Source: Coleophoma eucalyptorum
Taxonomy: Eukaryota > Ascomycota > Leotiomycetes > Helotiales > Dermateaceae
Direction of reading: 5' to 3'
Assembly: GCA_026120035.1 (NCBI GenBank)
Contig: JALRME010000013.1
Location: forward strand, 868,001 to 932,000
Length of the DNA stretch: 64,000 nucleotides
Every line of letters begins with the position of its first letter. The stretch's first letter is position 1. A program made the translations under genes and the position numbers. The notes beneath the pieces were generated by a model that made no database searches, was not told the DNA's origin, and was given only the letters and a program-made list of their open reading frames with translations. Positions 49,039-59,465 of the stretch are shown here, piece by piece.

Positions 49039-50306
49039 CTAGTTTTGTCTCAATGCCGTGCCATCCGCCTTCAACAAAGACTCCTCAGTCTTGATGGGCC
49101 CTTCGCCAACACTGGTGAGGATGATTCTAGAGACACCGTCCTTGAGCACCTTCACTGCCCGCTCGTCAAGCTTCTCTACGCCCTGGACATTAATCTCTCT
49201 CTCAGCTGCTTGCCAGCCATCGAGACCAGATAGAGCACTCTTCAATGGACCAGCAACAGCGTCAAGATCCTTTTCTTCAAAGTAGATGACAGCGTTTGGT
49301 CCAGCGTCAAAGGTGTATGCAGCAATGGTCTTTCCAGCAGCGGCATTGATGTCTTCGACTGCCCGAATTGCGGCACGAGATACATCATTTAAGTAGAAGA
49401 TAGGAGGGTATGTGTCCAAGCAGGTGGCGTGGAAGCTGTTGCTCTCCATCATAGTAACCTTGGCAAATGTCTCAAAGTCCTTCTCCTTGATAGCTTTCTC
49501 CATGAGCTCCATATGCTTTGGGACCACAATCTCTGCCCGTCTTTGGAATAGCTCAGATGTCGCTACTGTGATCTGCATACCCGAGGTACTGCTAACACCC
49601 TTCTTCTCAGCTGATACAACCAAGATCAATGCGCGCATAGTAGGCCAGTGTGAAGCTGGAGCCACCTCGACCGCAACACTGTCAGAGCCGTCAACCTCGT
49701 TGCCCATCTGCCAGGCGACATAACCACCAAACAGCGAGCGACAAGCACTTCCGCTTCCCTGTCTAGCAATTCTCGACAAGTCTGTAGGTGACGAGGGAAG
49801 CTCATAAAGGTTTGCAATAGCACGCACCAAGGCAGCAAAACCAGCAGCGCTGGAGGCAAGACCTGCTGCAGTTGGGAAGTTGTTCTCGGAAACAATGCGC
49901 AGAGGCAGTGCAGAGAGCTTAGGCAATGAGGGATCTTGAGCCTCAAGAGCAGAGCGCAGGGCTCGCAATTCGCGGAAGCAAGCTTGTGTGCGCGCGCCGC
50001 TCACATCTTGGGGAGAAGCATTCAAGAGGAGGGTATCTTCAGATGGGAATGCTGCGGAGCAGGCGGCGGTGGTGTGTGTTCGGAGGTCCTTCTGAGAGAG
50101 GGTTACAGAAACGGAAGAGTTGGTGGGAAGATTGAGTTTGGCATCGCGTTTTCCCCAGTATCTAAAAGACAGTAGAGTGAGGGGTCAGCCAGCTTCTTCA
50201 AATATTAATGCATGGTGGGGTAATAATCGCGGGACGGTATTTACTTTACGACTGCGATGTTGACCGGGGCCGTAGTGCTGGCTTGGTAAATCTTGGAGTC
50301 AGTCAT
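49039..50306 (-). CDS. MVD1: Diphosphomevalonate decarboxylase
   Basis: Converts mevalonate diphosphate to isopentenyl diphosphate with ATP, the last mevalonate step before sterols and other isoprenoids (MVD1/ERG19). Two exons (50306-50245 and 50161-49039) give 394 residues, the normal length. The start is the ATG opening MTDSKIYQASTTAPVNIAVV. The intron sits inside the codon before YWGKRD, a conserved substrate-binding segment. The GHMP-kinase-like loop is NNFPTAAGLASSAAGFAAL. SAEKKGVSSTSGMQ and AYTFDAGPNAV are further family blocks. All key blocks are present. A frame upstream of this ATG is open but starts at a non-ATG codon, so I reject it. Divergent from holocytochrome c synthase over about 320 bp. 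Confidence 0.97.
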
Positions 50307-50624
50307 CTTCTCAAATATTTCAGTCGCAATCTGGTGTCTTTCTTGCAATTTAGAAGCAAACCCACTGGAAATGGATTGTCTCTCGAAAAGGAGGTCAATC
50401 GCAAGAAGGACCGGCTCGTTGCTGCAGGGACCTTCGAGCACCAAATCTTAGGCGGTCAGTCGCCTGCCAATCGGGGAATTCGCTTTCCCATTCAAGCTGA
50501 CAGGGGTCTACTCAAATTTATTATTGCGTACAGCATCATCAGTACCATCTGTAGACTTTGGCTGCTCAATATTCTGCTTTCACAATCCACGACGCGTCGA
50601 TTCGAGGACGAGTAGGAAGCCAAA
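50307..50624. promoter_or_regulatory. Bidirectional promoter, MVD1 / holocytochrome c synthase
   Basis: A 318-bp gap between divergent ATGs serves both a sterol-pathway gene and a haem-attachment gene. Both pathways depend on oxygen and haem in fungi, so shared control is conceivable, but I found no specific site. Confidence 0.4.
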
Positions 50625-51461
50625 ATGGCAAATGAATCAGAGGCACCAGCGGAAGTCTGTCCAGTAGACCATGCAACACGCGCCGCATGGCTTAAGTCCA
50701 ACTCCTCCAGACCAGTCTTTCCCGGCGCAACCGCAGCACCACCAGCGCCAGCAAATCCAGGATGCGACTCAAGCACACTTGACCAGAACCCAACCCCACC
50801 ACCCAATGGACTTCTGTCCATGTTCAGCCCCCCGACATCAGACACGCCAAAGTCTCTTGGTGTTGACAGAGAGGTATCGACAATCCCGCGAGCGTCGACT
50901 GTAAATTATGAGAGCCAGCCAGCCAACAGTGAAGGGGAGAGCGGGGCCAGCGCGAGTGGAAACTGGATTTATCCCAGCGAGAAGATGTTTTTCGAAGCGA
51001 TGAAGAGAAAAGGATATCAGAGTGAAGCAAAAGATATGAAGACGATTGTGCCTATTCATAATGCTGTCAACGAGCGTGCCTGGAAAGAGATCAAGGAGTG
51101 GGAAAGGCCGTATGGTGCTGATGAGAAGTGAGATATGCTATAACTAGATGGTCCTATGCGCAATCTTGCTAATAACGACAGGTGTGGCGGTCCTCGATTA
51201 GACTCCTTCCTTGGATTGTCCACCTCCATGTCCCCCAAAGCGAGATTCAATACCCTGCTTGGCTACGCTGCCCCTTTCGATAGACATGACTGGGTTGTGG
51301 ACCGGTGTGGAACGAAGATCGAATACGTGATCGACTTTTACGCTGGACGAAACCAGACCAATGCGGATGGGAAGCTTAGCTTCTACCTAGACGTCAGACC
51401 TAAGCTGAATACGTTGGAAGGATGGAAGATGCGTGGCTCCAAGATCCTTGGTCTAATATAG
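50625..51461 (+). CDS. Holocytochrome c-type synthase (cytochrome c haem lyase)
   Basis: Attaches haem covalently to apocytochrome c or c1 in the mitochondrial intermembrane space. Two exons (50625-51127, 51182-51461) give 260 residues. The haem-regulatory CPV motif is at residues 12-14 (CPVDH). The conserved core has NWIYPSEKMFFEAMKRKG, then VPIHNAVNERAWKEIKEWE. After the splice come GPRLDSFLGL, PKARFNTLLGYAAPFDRHDW and the terminal FYLDVRPKL. Fungi have two paralogues, Cyc3 (cytochrome c) and Cyt2 (cytochrome c1). I cannot tell by eye which this is, so no symbol is given. Length and motifs are complete. Confidence 0.9.
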
Positions 51462-51682
51462 GTTAGAAACGGAGAATTGTTGTACATCATAAGGCGTTCC
51501 TGGGGAGGTATGGGCTTGGGCTCTGGAAATCTCTACTTCCAAAGTTGAACTGTATGATACACTAGAAGCGAATCATAGGCGGCTGTAGAAGTATATATAC
51601 ATACGTAGTTAAAGGATACATTGTAGGAGTAAGTAAATTAACGACGAAACATGCTTTAAAAGCAAATTCATTAAGTTACACT

Positions 51683-53773
51683 TTATTCTGTTTTCAACTG
51701 ACACCGAGTCCCTGACCTCGTTTCCATAGCTCCAGTCTCGAGATCCCATCCAGCCTTTTCTAATTCAGAAAACAGGTCTGTAGTTTTTAAGAACTCATTC
51801 AACCGGACTTTCGTATCTTCAAGCGAACGCAGGATCGATTCCGTGTTAGATTTCGACTGGACTTCTGCGTTGGCAGCTGTCATGAAAGCATGTATCCAAG
51901 CAAGAACATGTACCGTAGGCGAGCAGCCGTGCTTTAAGACAACCAAGTACATATTCTGAGCTCGGTCATACCACAAGATATAGGCATCATCCTGAAATAA
52001 CCTTAGGAGCTTTCCGATGTTTCCGTCATCCTTGTAGCTACCAGTAGAGCTATGACTGGGACCAAAGGCCTTGAATATCGTTTGGAGACTGACTCCGAGC
52101 TGGCAATAACCTAATATTGCTCCATTGCTTCCACGAAGGACGCCGTCTCGCTCGAAGACGCGTTCTTGCAGCGATATCATCTCCGGTGAGGGGACCTTTA
52201 ACTTCCAGCTTTGTGATAATTTCTGAGTCTTAGGGTCGGGAATTTGTGCGAGGCAATTTGATATGACCAAATTCGCTCGCTGTCGGTTCAAGGTTCGCAT
52301 ACTAACTGCCCTGACCGCGAAGTAATTTGTGCCTAGATGAATGGCTAGAAGGGCAATCATGGCTGTCCAGGTAGCCCATTGCGAGGATATGCGTGATACT
52401 ATGAGACTACCAGTAAGCATACCCAGGAGTGATATCACAGTCTCCTGACTGGAGTCTTTCTGTTCAGCCTAGGTGTCAGCGGTATGCATCGAAAACCAGA
52501 AAACCCAACTTACAGCATTTAACTCCCCCAAGTTTCCTTGGGTAGCAAAATGTGCGCTAAGTGAAGCTTTGCTACTGCCAGCTGCAACACCGCATAGGGA
52601 ACGCAAAACACTGGAGAAGCTTAGTACCAATACTCGCGAGCTCTTGGGGAATGCCGGCGAAAGACAGTCTAGGATCATTGCCGAATCATTGAAGATATCG
52701 GCCAGCAGTCGGTACATCTTGCATTCTGGCTCGAGGGATGTTCCGAGTCGGTGTGCGAAAAGGATTGTTGCTATGCGCCCCATGCTCTCTTGTAAAACTG
52801 ACAGGAGGAGTGCTGCGGTTGGTGAGGCATGGCTATCTCCTACGCCAATACCTATTATTGCGTTGTTAATATATAGACCAAGAACCCAAAGAATACCCTT
52901 CTAGATACAAAGCGGAAAGAGATGGGAAAGGACGGCTCTCTGGAATGATATTGAGTTCTGGTTAAGTCCAAGCTCTGAAGCTAGTACTACCAATATTAAT
53001 GCAAACCTAGAGGCATCAAAATGATTATTCCTTGCCACTTATGAGATTTGGACTCATTGTCTATCAAGATATTTAGGTAGCCGATCCCAGACCAAGGTTC
53101 ATGCCACCCTTATTGAGCCAAGTTCGAGAGCACACTGCCCACTAAATCAGGTCCCAAGTGAACAGATCTCTCGGGACCATGAAGGCAGGAAAACAATATA
53201 AATACCAAAGCGATAGATCACATAACATACCTTCAAGCACAGCTCTTGATGCCAATAGCCCGGCAATAGAGCTTGAGAACGCCTGTAAAGAATCCTACGT
53301 TTGAAACCATTAGTTACCAATCTCTCGCATCAAATCTCTAACTCAAGAAGCATGCTCGCACATAAATTTGATACCTGCAAGAATCCAACCATTAGCATGG
53401 GCCCCTCAAAACCTTAGGAATCGGCATTGCCAATCAAGACTTCCAAAATGCTTGGATGACTCAGTACTTACTCGAGATAATCCTTTGTTACGCTGTGGGG
53501 ATATCCAGCTGGTAGGAAAGCTGTCAAGAGACTCTTGGCATAGCTTGTCGCGTTCTGTGGTATCTAGGCGACGGGTCAGCGGCAACTCGGGTCAACGGAC
53601 AACAAGAGATGAAGCAAATCCATATGGATTGGGCTTGAGCGTACGAGGATATCAAACCGCTCCCCCTCTTTGCTGGCCTGCGCGCTACTACTGCTGCTGC
53701 TGAAGTACGTTGCTACAAGATTTCCCGCTTGGTCACGCTCTTCGATCTCCATCCGGTGCTGAGAATTGGCCAT
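51683..53773 (-). CDS. RUS (root UVB sensitive, DUF647) family protein
   Basis: Member of the RUS/DUF647 membrane-associated family, known from plant UV-B and vitamin B6-related phenotypes; the fungal role is unknown. Six exons: 53773-53645, 53563-53472, 53374-53362, 53294-53231, 52851-52514, 52459-51683. They give 470 residues. Hallmarks are FLPAGYPHSVTKDYLE, YQIYDSLQAF, GRIATILFAHRLGTSLEPEC, FNDSAMILDCLSPAFP, LCGVAAGSSKASLSAHFA and LGTNYFAVRAVSM. The third exon is only 13 nt and encodes the YQIY that the family expects, so I consider it real. The fourth intron is unusually long at 379 nt. First exon start is the ATG at 53773. Confident on family. Confidence 0.9.
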
Positions 53774-54469
53774 CGGTAGTATATGTCTCGCTTGAGGTTA
53801 TGATTACATATCCAGCGAGGAGTGGTTCTGGAATCTTGATCGAGTGGTGACGGTGCTTGGAAGGTGTGTCTGTTAGGTTTTGGATGAGGTTGCCTCTCAA
53901 GCGAGGGGGAAATGCCAAATTGTGGTGTCGTCTATCTACAAATTGTTACCGTACTTTAAGCAATTGAGATGACCTTTGAGAGGATCTCAGTCTTGTTATC
54001 TCAAATAGAGTAGCCGTAAATCTTTGCTTTCTCCTACTGCGGTTCTAGCTCATCTTCATGATCATAACAATGCTTGGATATCACAACACCATTCAAGATA
54101 TTTATCAAAATGAATTCGATATGAGAGGTATCTTATGTACAACCAATCTTCGTGACCCATAGTTATCTCCTCTCCACTTGTCCACCCTCAAACAAAAACC
54201 CGGTTTTGGTGGGGGGAAGAGCCTATTTTGTCCCAGCGAGCTTTCACCTGAGTTTTGGTCACCCATCCACTATTCCCAACACCCTAAACTCCAGTTCAAA
54301 TCTCGGATTTCTTGGTCTCCTTCACTCCGTGCTCTATAACCATCCGTCTTTATCCGGTGGCTTCAGTGCTCGGAGAGTGATGTTTAACGATATTCAAAAA
54401 CAACCCGCAATGTTGAAAGGGTATCAATGCTTTTGAATGTATTCGCACAGTAATTCCTCCTTACGCAAC
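53774..54469. other. RUS gene promoter and KGD4 3' flank
   Basis: About 700 bp between tandem minus-strand genes. Plus-strand frames here are short and antisense-like. No gene is supported. Confidence 0.4.
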
Positions 54470-54931
54470 TCAGCAAACCAAGGTCGCCCCGCCAGTCTCA
54501 ATGGCATCGATCTCGCTGAGATCTATTGGGCTACGGTGGAAGCGAGCAGGAAGCTCATTGCGGTCGAAGTACTCGCCCTTGGCGGGAGCAACCGAACCCA
54601 GGGATTGACCGGAGTGACCTCCAATGCTACCATCTGCTGGTCTGCTACGACCCAGGGGCCCGTGTTGCTGGGCTTGTTGTCTGTAGGAAGAGAAGGAGGT
54701 GGAGGATGAAGTAAAGTCCTTGGGCAGCTCCTGGGTTGGGGAGGCTGGGTGAACGTGGGGAGTGTGGTCAATATTGGCTATGCGAGATCAGCGAACAATC
54801 CTGCGAGAATATTGTGCACACTGGGGATGAGACGTACTTGGGACCGAACGCTTGCCCAAGAACTTGATCATTGGAGTACGCTCAGCATGTGCAGCCGCTG
54901 CCGAGGCCCGGAGTACCTTGGTCGCAAACAT
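54470..54931 (-). CDS. KGD4: Mitochondrial Kgd4 / Ymr31 (alpha-ketoglutarate dehydrogenase subunit 4)
   Basis: Small mitochondrial protein, first described as ribosomal protein Ymr31/MRPS36, now known to recruit the E3 subunit to the alpha-ketoglutarate dehydrogenase complex. Two exons (54931-54838 and 54777-54470) give 133 residues. The N-terminus MFATKVLRASAAAAHAERTP is followed by MIKFLGKRSVP. The intron (GTACGT..GCATAG) splits the Thr before NIDHTPHVHPASPT. The second exon carries SVAPAKGEYFDRNELPARFH and the acidic ending DAIETGGATLVC. These match the fungal family from end to end. Neither exon exceeds about 100 codons, so simple ORF calling misses it. The opposite-strand frames overlapping it are shadows. 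Confidence 0.9.
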
Positions 54932-56296
54932 TTTCACAGTTGGACGGTTAGAAGAACGTGAAGTTGAATGTGAAGCTGAGGACTTCAAAGACTGCGGGCC
55001 TGCGCGAGGAATGGAGTTGCTGCGGAGGTGAGGAGATGCTGGGGAGCTGGCGGGATTATGTAGAGATTTGCAGAGGTAGGTGGTGTTCGGAGGAGTTCGT
55101 CGAGATTTCCGAGCTGCGGTTGGCGTGCTTCGGATAGCGCGTCTTCGCAAGATGGGGGTCAACTCGTAAGCCGGGGGAAGGGCACAGCAACTGGTACTAA
55201 GCTATCTTGTGAGACAGCGAAGTCGGGGCAAAGGATTTCTCCAGTGGCTTCAAAGTCGTACGAGATGGCGAATTCAAATCACACTTGACATCAAAAAGTA
55301 ACAAAATAAATTCTTACTGCATGGAGAAGTTCTTCCCTCGCAAAGTGGTGGTGGTGCATGACCCTGGAAGCCTGGAAAGTTCGAGCTTTTCCGGAGCTGG
55401 CCGAACGGTCAACTGATAGCCTCCAGACTCTGAGACCAAGTTCTTTTTTCTTTTCACAGTGAAGTTCGTGCTGCATGAAACTATGTGGCTGTAATCCGAG
55501 GGGGAAAGAATCATGCCATGGTATGATCTTTGGGTGGGGAAGCGCGAGGAATGACGGGTACCTGGTGTCAGGAAAGCTTTGCCCTTCGTGTCGCGAAAGT
55601 CCTCGCACACTGCACTGCTCAAGCTTGAGCTTTGGAGGCGGCCGTGCCGAGCTCGAGTGAAGGTACAACCAGCAGATAAACTTTCCTTTCTTGGGCGACC
55701 AAAGCCCTCTGATGGAGACGATGCAGCATGGAAATTTCTTCTAGCATTCCCAACCCAAATCTTGTACAGCACAATATAGTCAAGAGGACTACTTACTAGG
55801 CCGTATTGCAAATAAGCGTACAGATAACATTCTTCCAGAGGGATCTTCGCAGCCGATTGGCTAGCCTTGTGGGAGCGATTGCTTTAGTCTCGCGCCTTTG
55901 ACGCTACTGCTTCCACAATTCTCATGCCCCATGTCCCATGCTTTCCTGCACTTCAAGCTATTCATTCCTCCAATAGGCTCTTTTGGCCATCAGGCTGCTC
56001 GACCTCGACTTCGATCTCCAGTCTGCCCAAAGCCTCATTGAGAAAGGCAGAGCGTCCTTGAGATAGAGTAGCGCACTGCCGCCTTGTCGTAGGTTGTTGC
56101 GAGGAGGTCAGGTATCACGGGGAGATGCCGGGTGGCCCTTGTGTGAGTAAGAAGTAAATGTGTAAGTGAATTGCGAGAATCGAAGAAACGTTGCTCGCCA
56201 TGTGTCAAGCCTCCACCGTGCCTTCAGCCTTGCATGCACCCTTCCAACCCCAGATTCCCTGGTTGACATGTACATCAGGATAGAATCTACCAAGCC
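54932..56296. other. Divergent upstream region, KGD4 / MED18
   Basis: About 1.36 kb between divergent starts. Minus-strand frames at 55291-55811 have no family resemblance. It presumably contains both promoters. Confidence 0.4.
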
Positions 56297-57192
56297 ATGC
56301 ATGAACTCTTTCTTTCTGCCTATGTCGCTTTTGACGACTACAACACGGCTCTTCGCATTCTCCAGGGCTTCTGTGGTGCTAACCCAGAGCCTATATTGCG
56401 AAGACGCTTGATATGGGAAGGCCCGAAATCCCGTGTCGCCAAAAACGTCAATCCTGCTATCATTGCAAGGCATACCCCACAGAAGTTGCCACTGTGGAAG
56501 TACCTCCATGAGCAGCTGAACCGACAGCCCTACCGCGTCACCACCACGTATGACTTGAAGAAGACCGACTTCAGCCAAGCATCTGAGACTGGACCGTGAG
56601 CCTAATGCCCCGAGAAGTGCTGCATGGAATTGAGCTAACCAATGGGCTAGGACTCTGGTCTGTGACAACTTACCTGGGACACTGTGTTGGCGAGATATCC
56701 CAGACCCAGCCTCAAACAGACCAGTAAACAGCAGAGTAGCCGTGGACATTCAAGATGAGAGAGGGTTGGTCACTACCTTGCAGGCAATGGATCATCGGTA
56801 AGTTTTTGCCCTCCTAAATTGATGATTAGACCCGAGGCTCATGCTCCCCAAGATTCGTGAAAGAATTTCTGCAAGAATGCTTTCGTTTTGTCTACGGCGA
56901 TGTCATCTTTTACTTGAGCCGATATCTTGAGTTCCCTCCCAATGCAGAGAACGGCAGCCAACCTGTAGCAATAAGACCGCTAGATGTACTTCCAACCTTC
57001 GAGTCTCTCGAGCCATATGATGCTGAGGACAAATGGATCTTAACAGCCACGGTCGAAATCCAAAATGCCAACGACCAGGCCCAACTTCAACAGGGCATTG
57101 AACAGTTGATGCACATCAAATCGGAGTTTGAGGGCTGTTTTGATTTCAAGGTAGTGGATAGAATTCGGTTCGACACGCGTGTGAAAATGTGA
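56297..57192 (+). CDS. MED18: Mediator complex subunit 18
   Basis: Med18/Srb5 is a head-module subunit of Mediator, which links activators to RNA polymerase II. Three exons (56297-56595, 56651-56797, 56853-57192) give 261 residues. The start MHELFLSAYVAFDDYNTALR matches the family, followed by LQGFCGANPEPILRRRLIWE. The second exon carries CDNLPGTLCWRDIPDP, as expected for the central strand region. The third carries FVKEFLQECFRFVYGDVIFY and, later, KWILTATVEIQNANDQAQLQ. These fit the two-layer beta-barrel fold of Med18. Introns have GTGAGC or GTAAGT donors. Named on N-terminal motif and overall pattern; good confidence. Confidence 0.86.
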
Positions 57193-57554
57193 CCATTTAA
57201 TTCATGGTACATCTGGAAAATCTGGCCATGCATATACTAGGGACCATTGAAGTCCTGATAAATTATTATTGAGATACCCAGATCTGTCGAGCGGCTTCAC
57301 TGCTCTTTTCGAATTACAATGTATAAAAGTGACAAAAACCGGCCCACTAAATTGAACCTATGATTGCCACGTGATATCGCGACTTTTTGATACGGATCTT
57401 GAATCTTCTACGCGACTTCTGGTGTCAACATCGTTCCGAAGAACGGTTGGCTCTTCCTGCTTTCATCGCCACATAGGCCAGCACATTAAGCCATAGCTGG
57501 ATATAAAACCTGGCTTCTTTTATTCGATCTTTAACAAGAGGGCATCTAGCCAAG
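57193..57554. promoter_or_regulatory. Upstream region of polynucleotide kinase gene
   Basis: A 362-bp gap between two tandem plus-strand genes, AT-rich in its first half. It must hold the MED18 terminator and the next promoter. No element was recognised. Confidence 0.35.
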
Positions 57555-59465
57555 ATGGTGAGCACTGGCGCCGAGAAGAAGCGCAAATCAACCCTTGATC
57601 ATCCAGTCTCTCCTCCGCCTCTGCGCCGAAAGATCCAATCTTCTACCACACGTAGGTGCTGCTATAACACTCTCTCTATATTATATTGCTAAGTCCTGTA
57701 GAATCCTCCGTAGCCTCGTTCTTCACACCTACATCACAAAAGCCGCCAGAAAAGATCATTTGGCAGGAGCGTGCACCTGACGATGATACACCGGCCACGT
57801 TACTTGTTGGCAAATTCTTACCTTCAAATACAGATAACACCGAAAGCGGCATCCCTAACATAAAACGGAGAAAGATAGCAGCTTTTGATTTCGTACGTTG
57901 TTCCATCGTGGTAGAAATCTTAAAACTAAGACGCAGAACACAGGACTCAACACTTATCTTGACATCTTCCGGGAAAACATTTGCCTCTAACGCAAATGAC
58001 TGGAAGTGGTGGCATGCATCAGTACCGGATATCCTGCGAAAGATGTACAAGGAGGAAGGGTAAGGGATTTATTTCTGTCAAATAAGAGTCCGTCAGAGAG
58101 ATTGTAACTGATCGAGACAAAGCTATCAAGTAGTTGTGCTTAGTAACCAAGGTGGCCTTTCCATGAAAGGGGACACCAAAGGACCGAAGGTTGGAAAGCA
58201 AGCCAAGATAGATACGTTCAAGGCAAAGACCTCTGCTGTCTTCAATCAGCTTGATATTCCGATCAACATTTATGCTGCTACGGGAAAGGACATGTACCGC
58301 AAGCCTCGAACAGGAATGTGGCAAGAGTTACTCGATGATTATGATATGGACTCGGCCGAAGATTTGGACTTGGAGAGTTCCGTATTCGTAGGTGATGCGG
58401 CCGGTCGACACGCGTCAAACGGCAAAACAAAGGACTTCTCGTGTTCTGACAGGTACATTTCCTGGCGCACCTCGCCATCATCCCAAGAGAGCTAACACTT
58501 ACAGGAACTTTGCTGAAAACGTGGGAATTAAGTTCTACACACCTGAGGAATACTTCCTCCAAGAAGAGCCTAGGCCTTTCACTCGAATATTTGATCCCTC
58601 AACGTATATTGAAAGCTCCCCAACGGCAACCTGTTAGTCTTCGACAACAATTTTTACCCTGTGCACAGCTGACATACAGTAGTGCAGAAAACGTTTTCAA
58701 AGCGTAATGAGAAAGACATTGTACTATTTTGTGGAAGTCCCGGAGCTGGAAAATCTACATATTATTGGAGAGTTTTGGAACCGTTGGGCTATGTTCGGGT
58801 GAACCAGGATACTTTGAAAACGGTTGGTGATTCCATGCAAGTGTCTACGTTCTTCCATCTGATGTTTGATAGCGTGATAAGTGTGTCAAGGTTGCTGGAG
58901 AGCAGTTAGCCGATGGCAAGTCTGTTGTGGTCGGTAAGTAATACTCCTCGTATAGCATCACGTAGACCCTGGCGACCGATTTGCTTACAATCTCCAGACA
59001 ATACAAATCCCAACGTTGAGGTTCGAGGTATTTGGGTTGAACTCGCTAAGAAGCATTCAGTACCAATTCGTTGCATTTCGTTCACGACGCCAATCCAAAT
59101 GTGCCAGCACAATGATACAGTTCGTGCTCTTAACCAGATTGTAAGTTTGGTATCTGATAAGCCATCCCACTCTTTAATAGGGATGCATCGTACGTGCAGA
59201 TATGCTTCTCATACATGGCTGACACTTTCATCGTGCAGATGAACCCAGAGAAACGTGAAATATTACCTGGGATGGCATTCAACTCATTTGCCTCTCGGTA
59301 CCAGAAGCCTGCTCCTGCAGAAGGATTTCAAGATATCATAGAAGTTGATTTTAAGGTACCTGCAGACCCACACGGAAGATTATTGATGCAGTCACTAAGC
59401 ACCTCGCAACGCAGTTCCAGGGAGATGAGAAGCAAAAGCAAATATGGACTCAACACTGGAATTAA
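57555..59465 (+). CDS. Bifunctional polynucleotide kinase 3'-phosphatase (DNA repair)
   Basis: Cleans DNA ends for repair by removing 3'-phosphate and adding 5'-phosphate (PNKP, S. pombe Pnk1). Ten exons: 57555-57651, 57702-57892, 57944-58059, 58123-58452, 58505-58632, 58680-58822, 58873-58933, 58998-59140, 59239-59355, 59415-59465. They encode 458 residues. The basic N-terminus ends in SSVASFFTP, similar to a PCNA-binding PIP-like box. The HAD phosphatase motif DFDST is at 95-99, split by an intron, with VVVLSNQGG and VFVGDAAGR as later HAD motifs. The kinase Walker A is GSPGAGKST at 210-218, followed by VVVDNTNPNVEVRG. There is no FHA domain, as in fission yeast. A possible extra 9-nt exon near 59182-59190 would keep frame. 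Confident. Confidence 0.93.

Noticed and set aside
49626..49946. Alternative frame within MVD1
   Set aside because: It is a shadow of the MVD1 coding sequence on the same strand.
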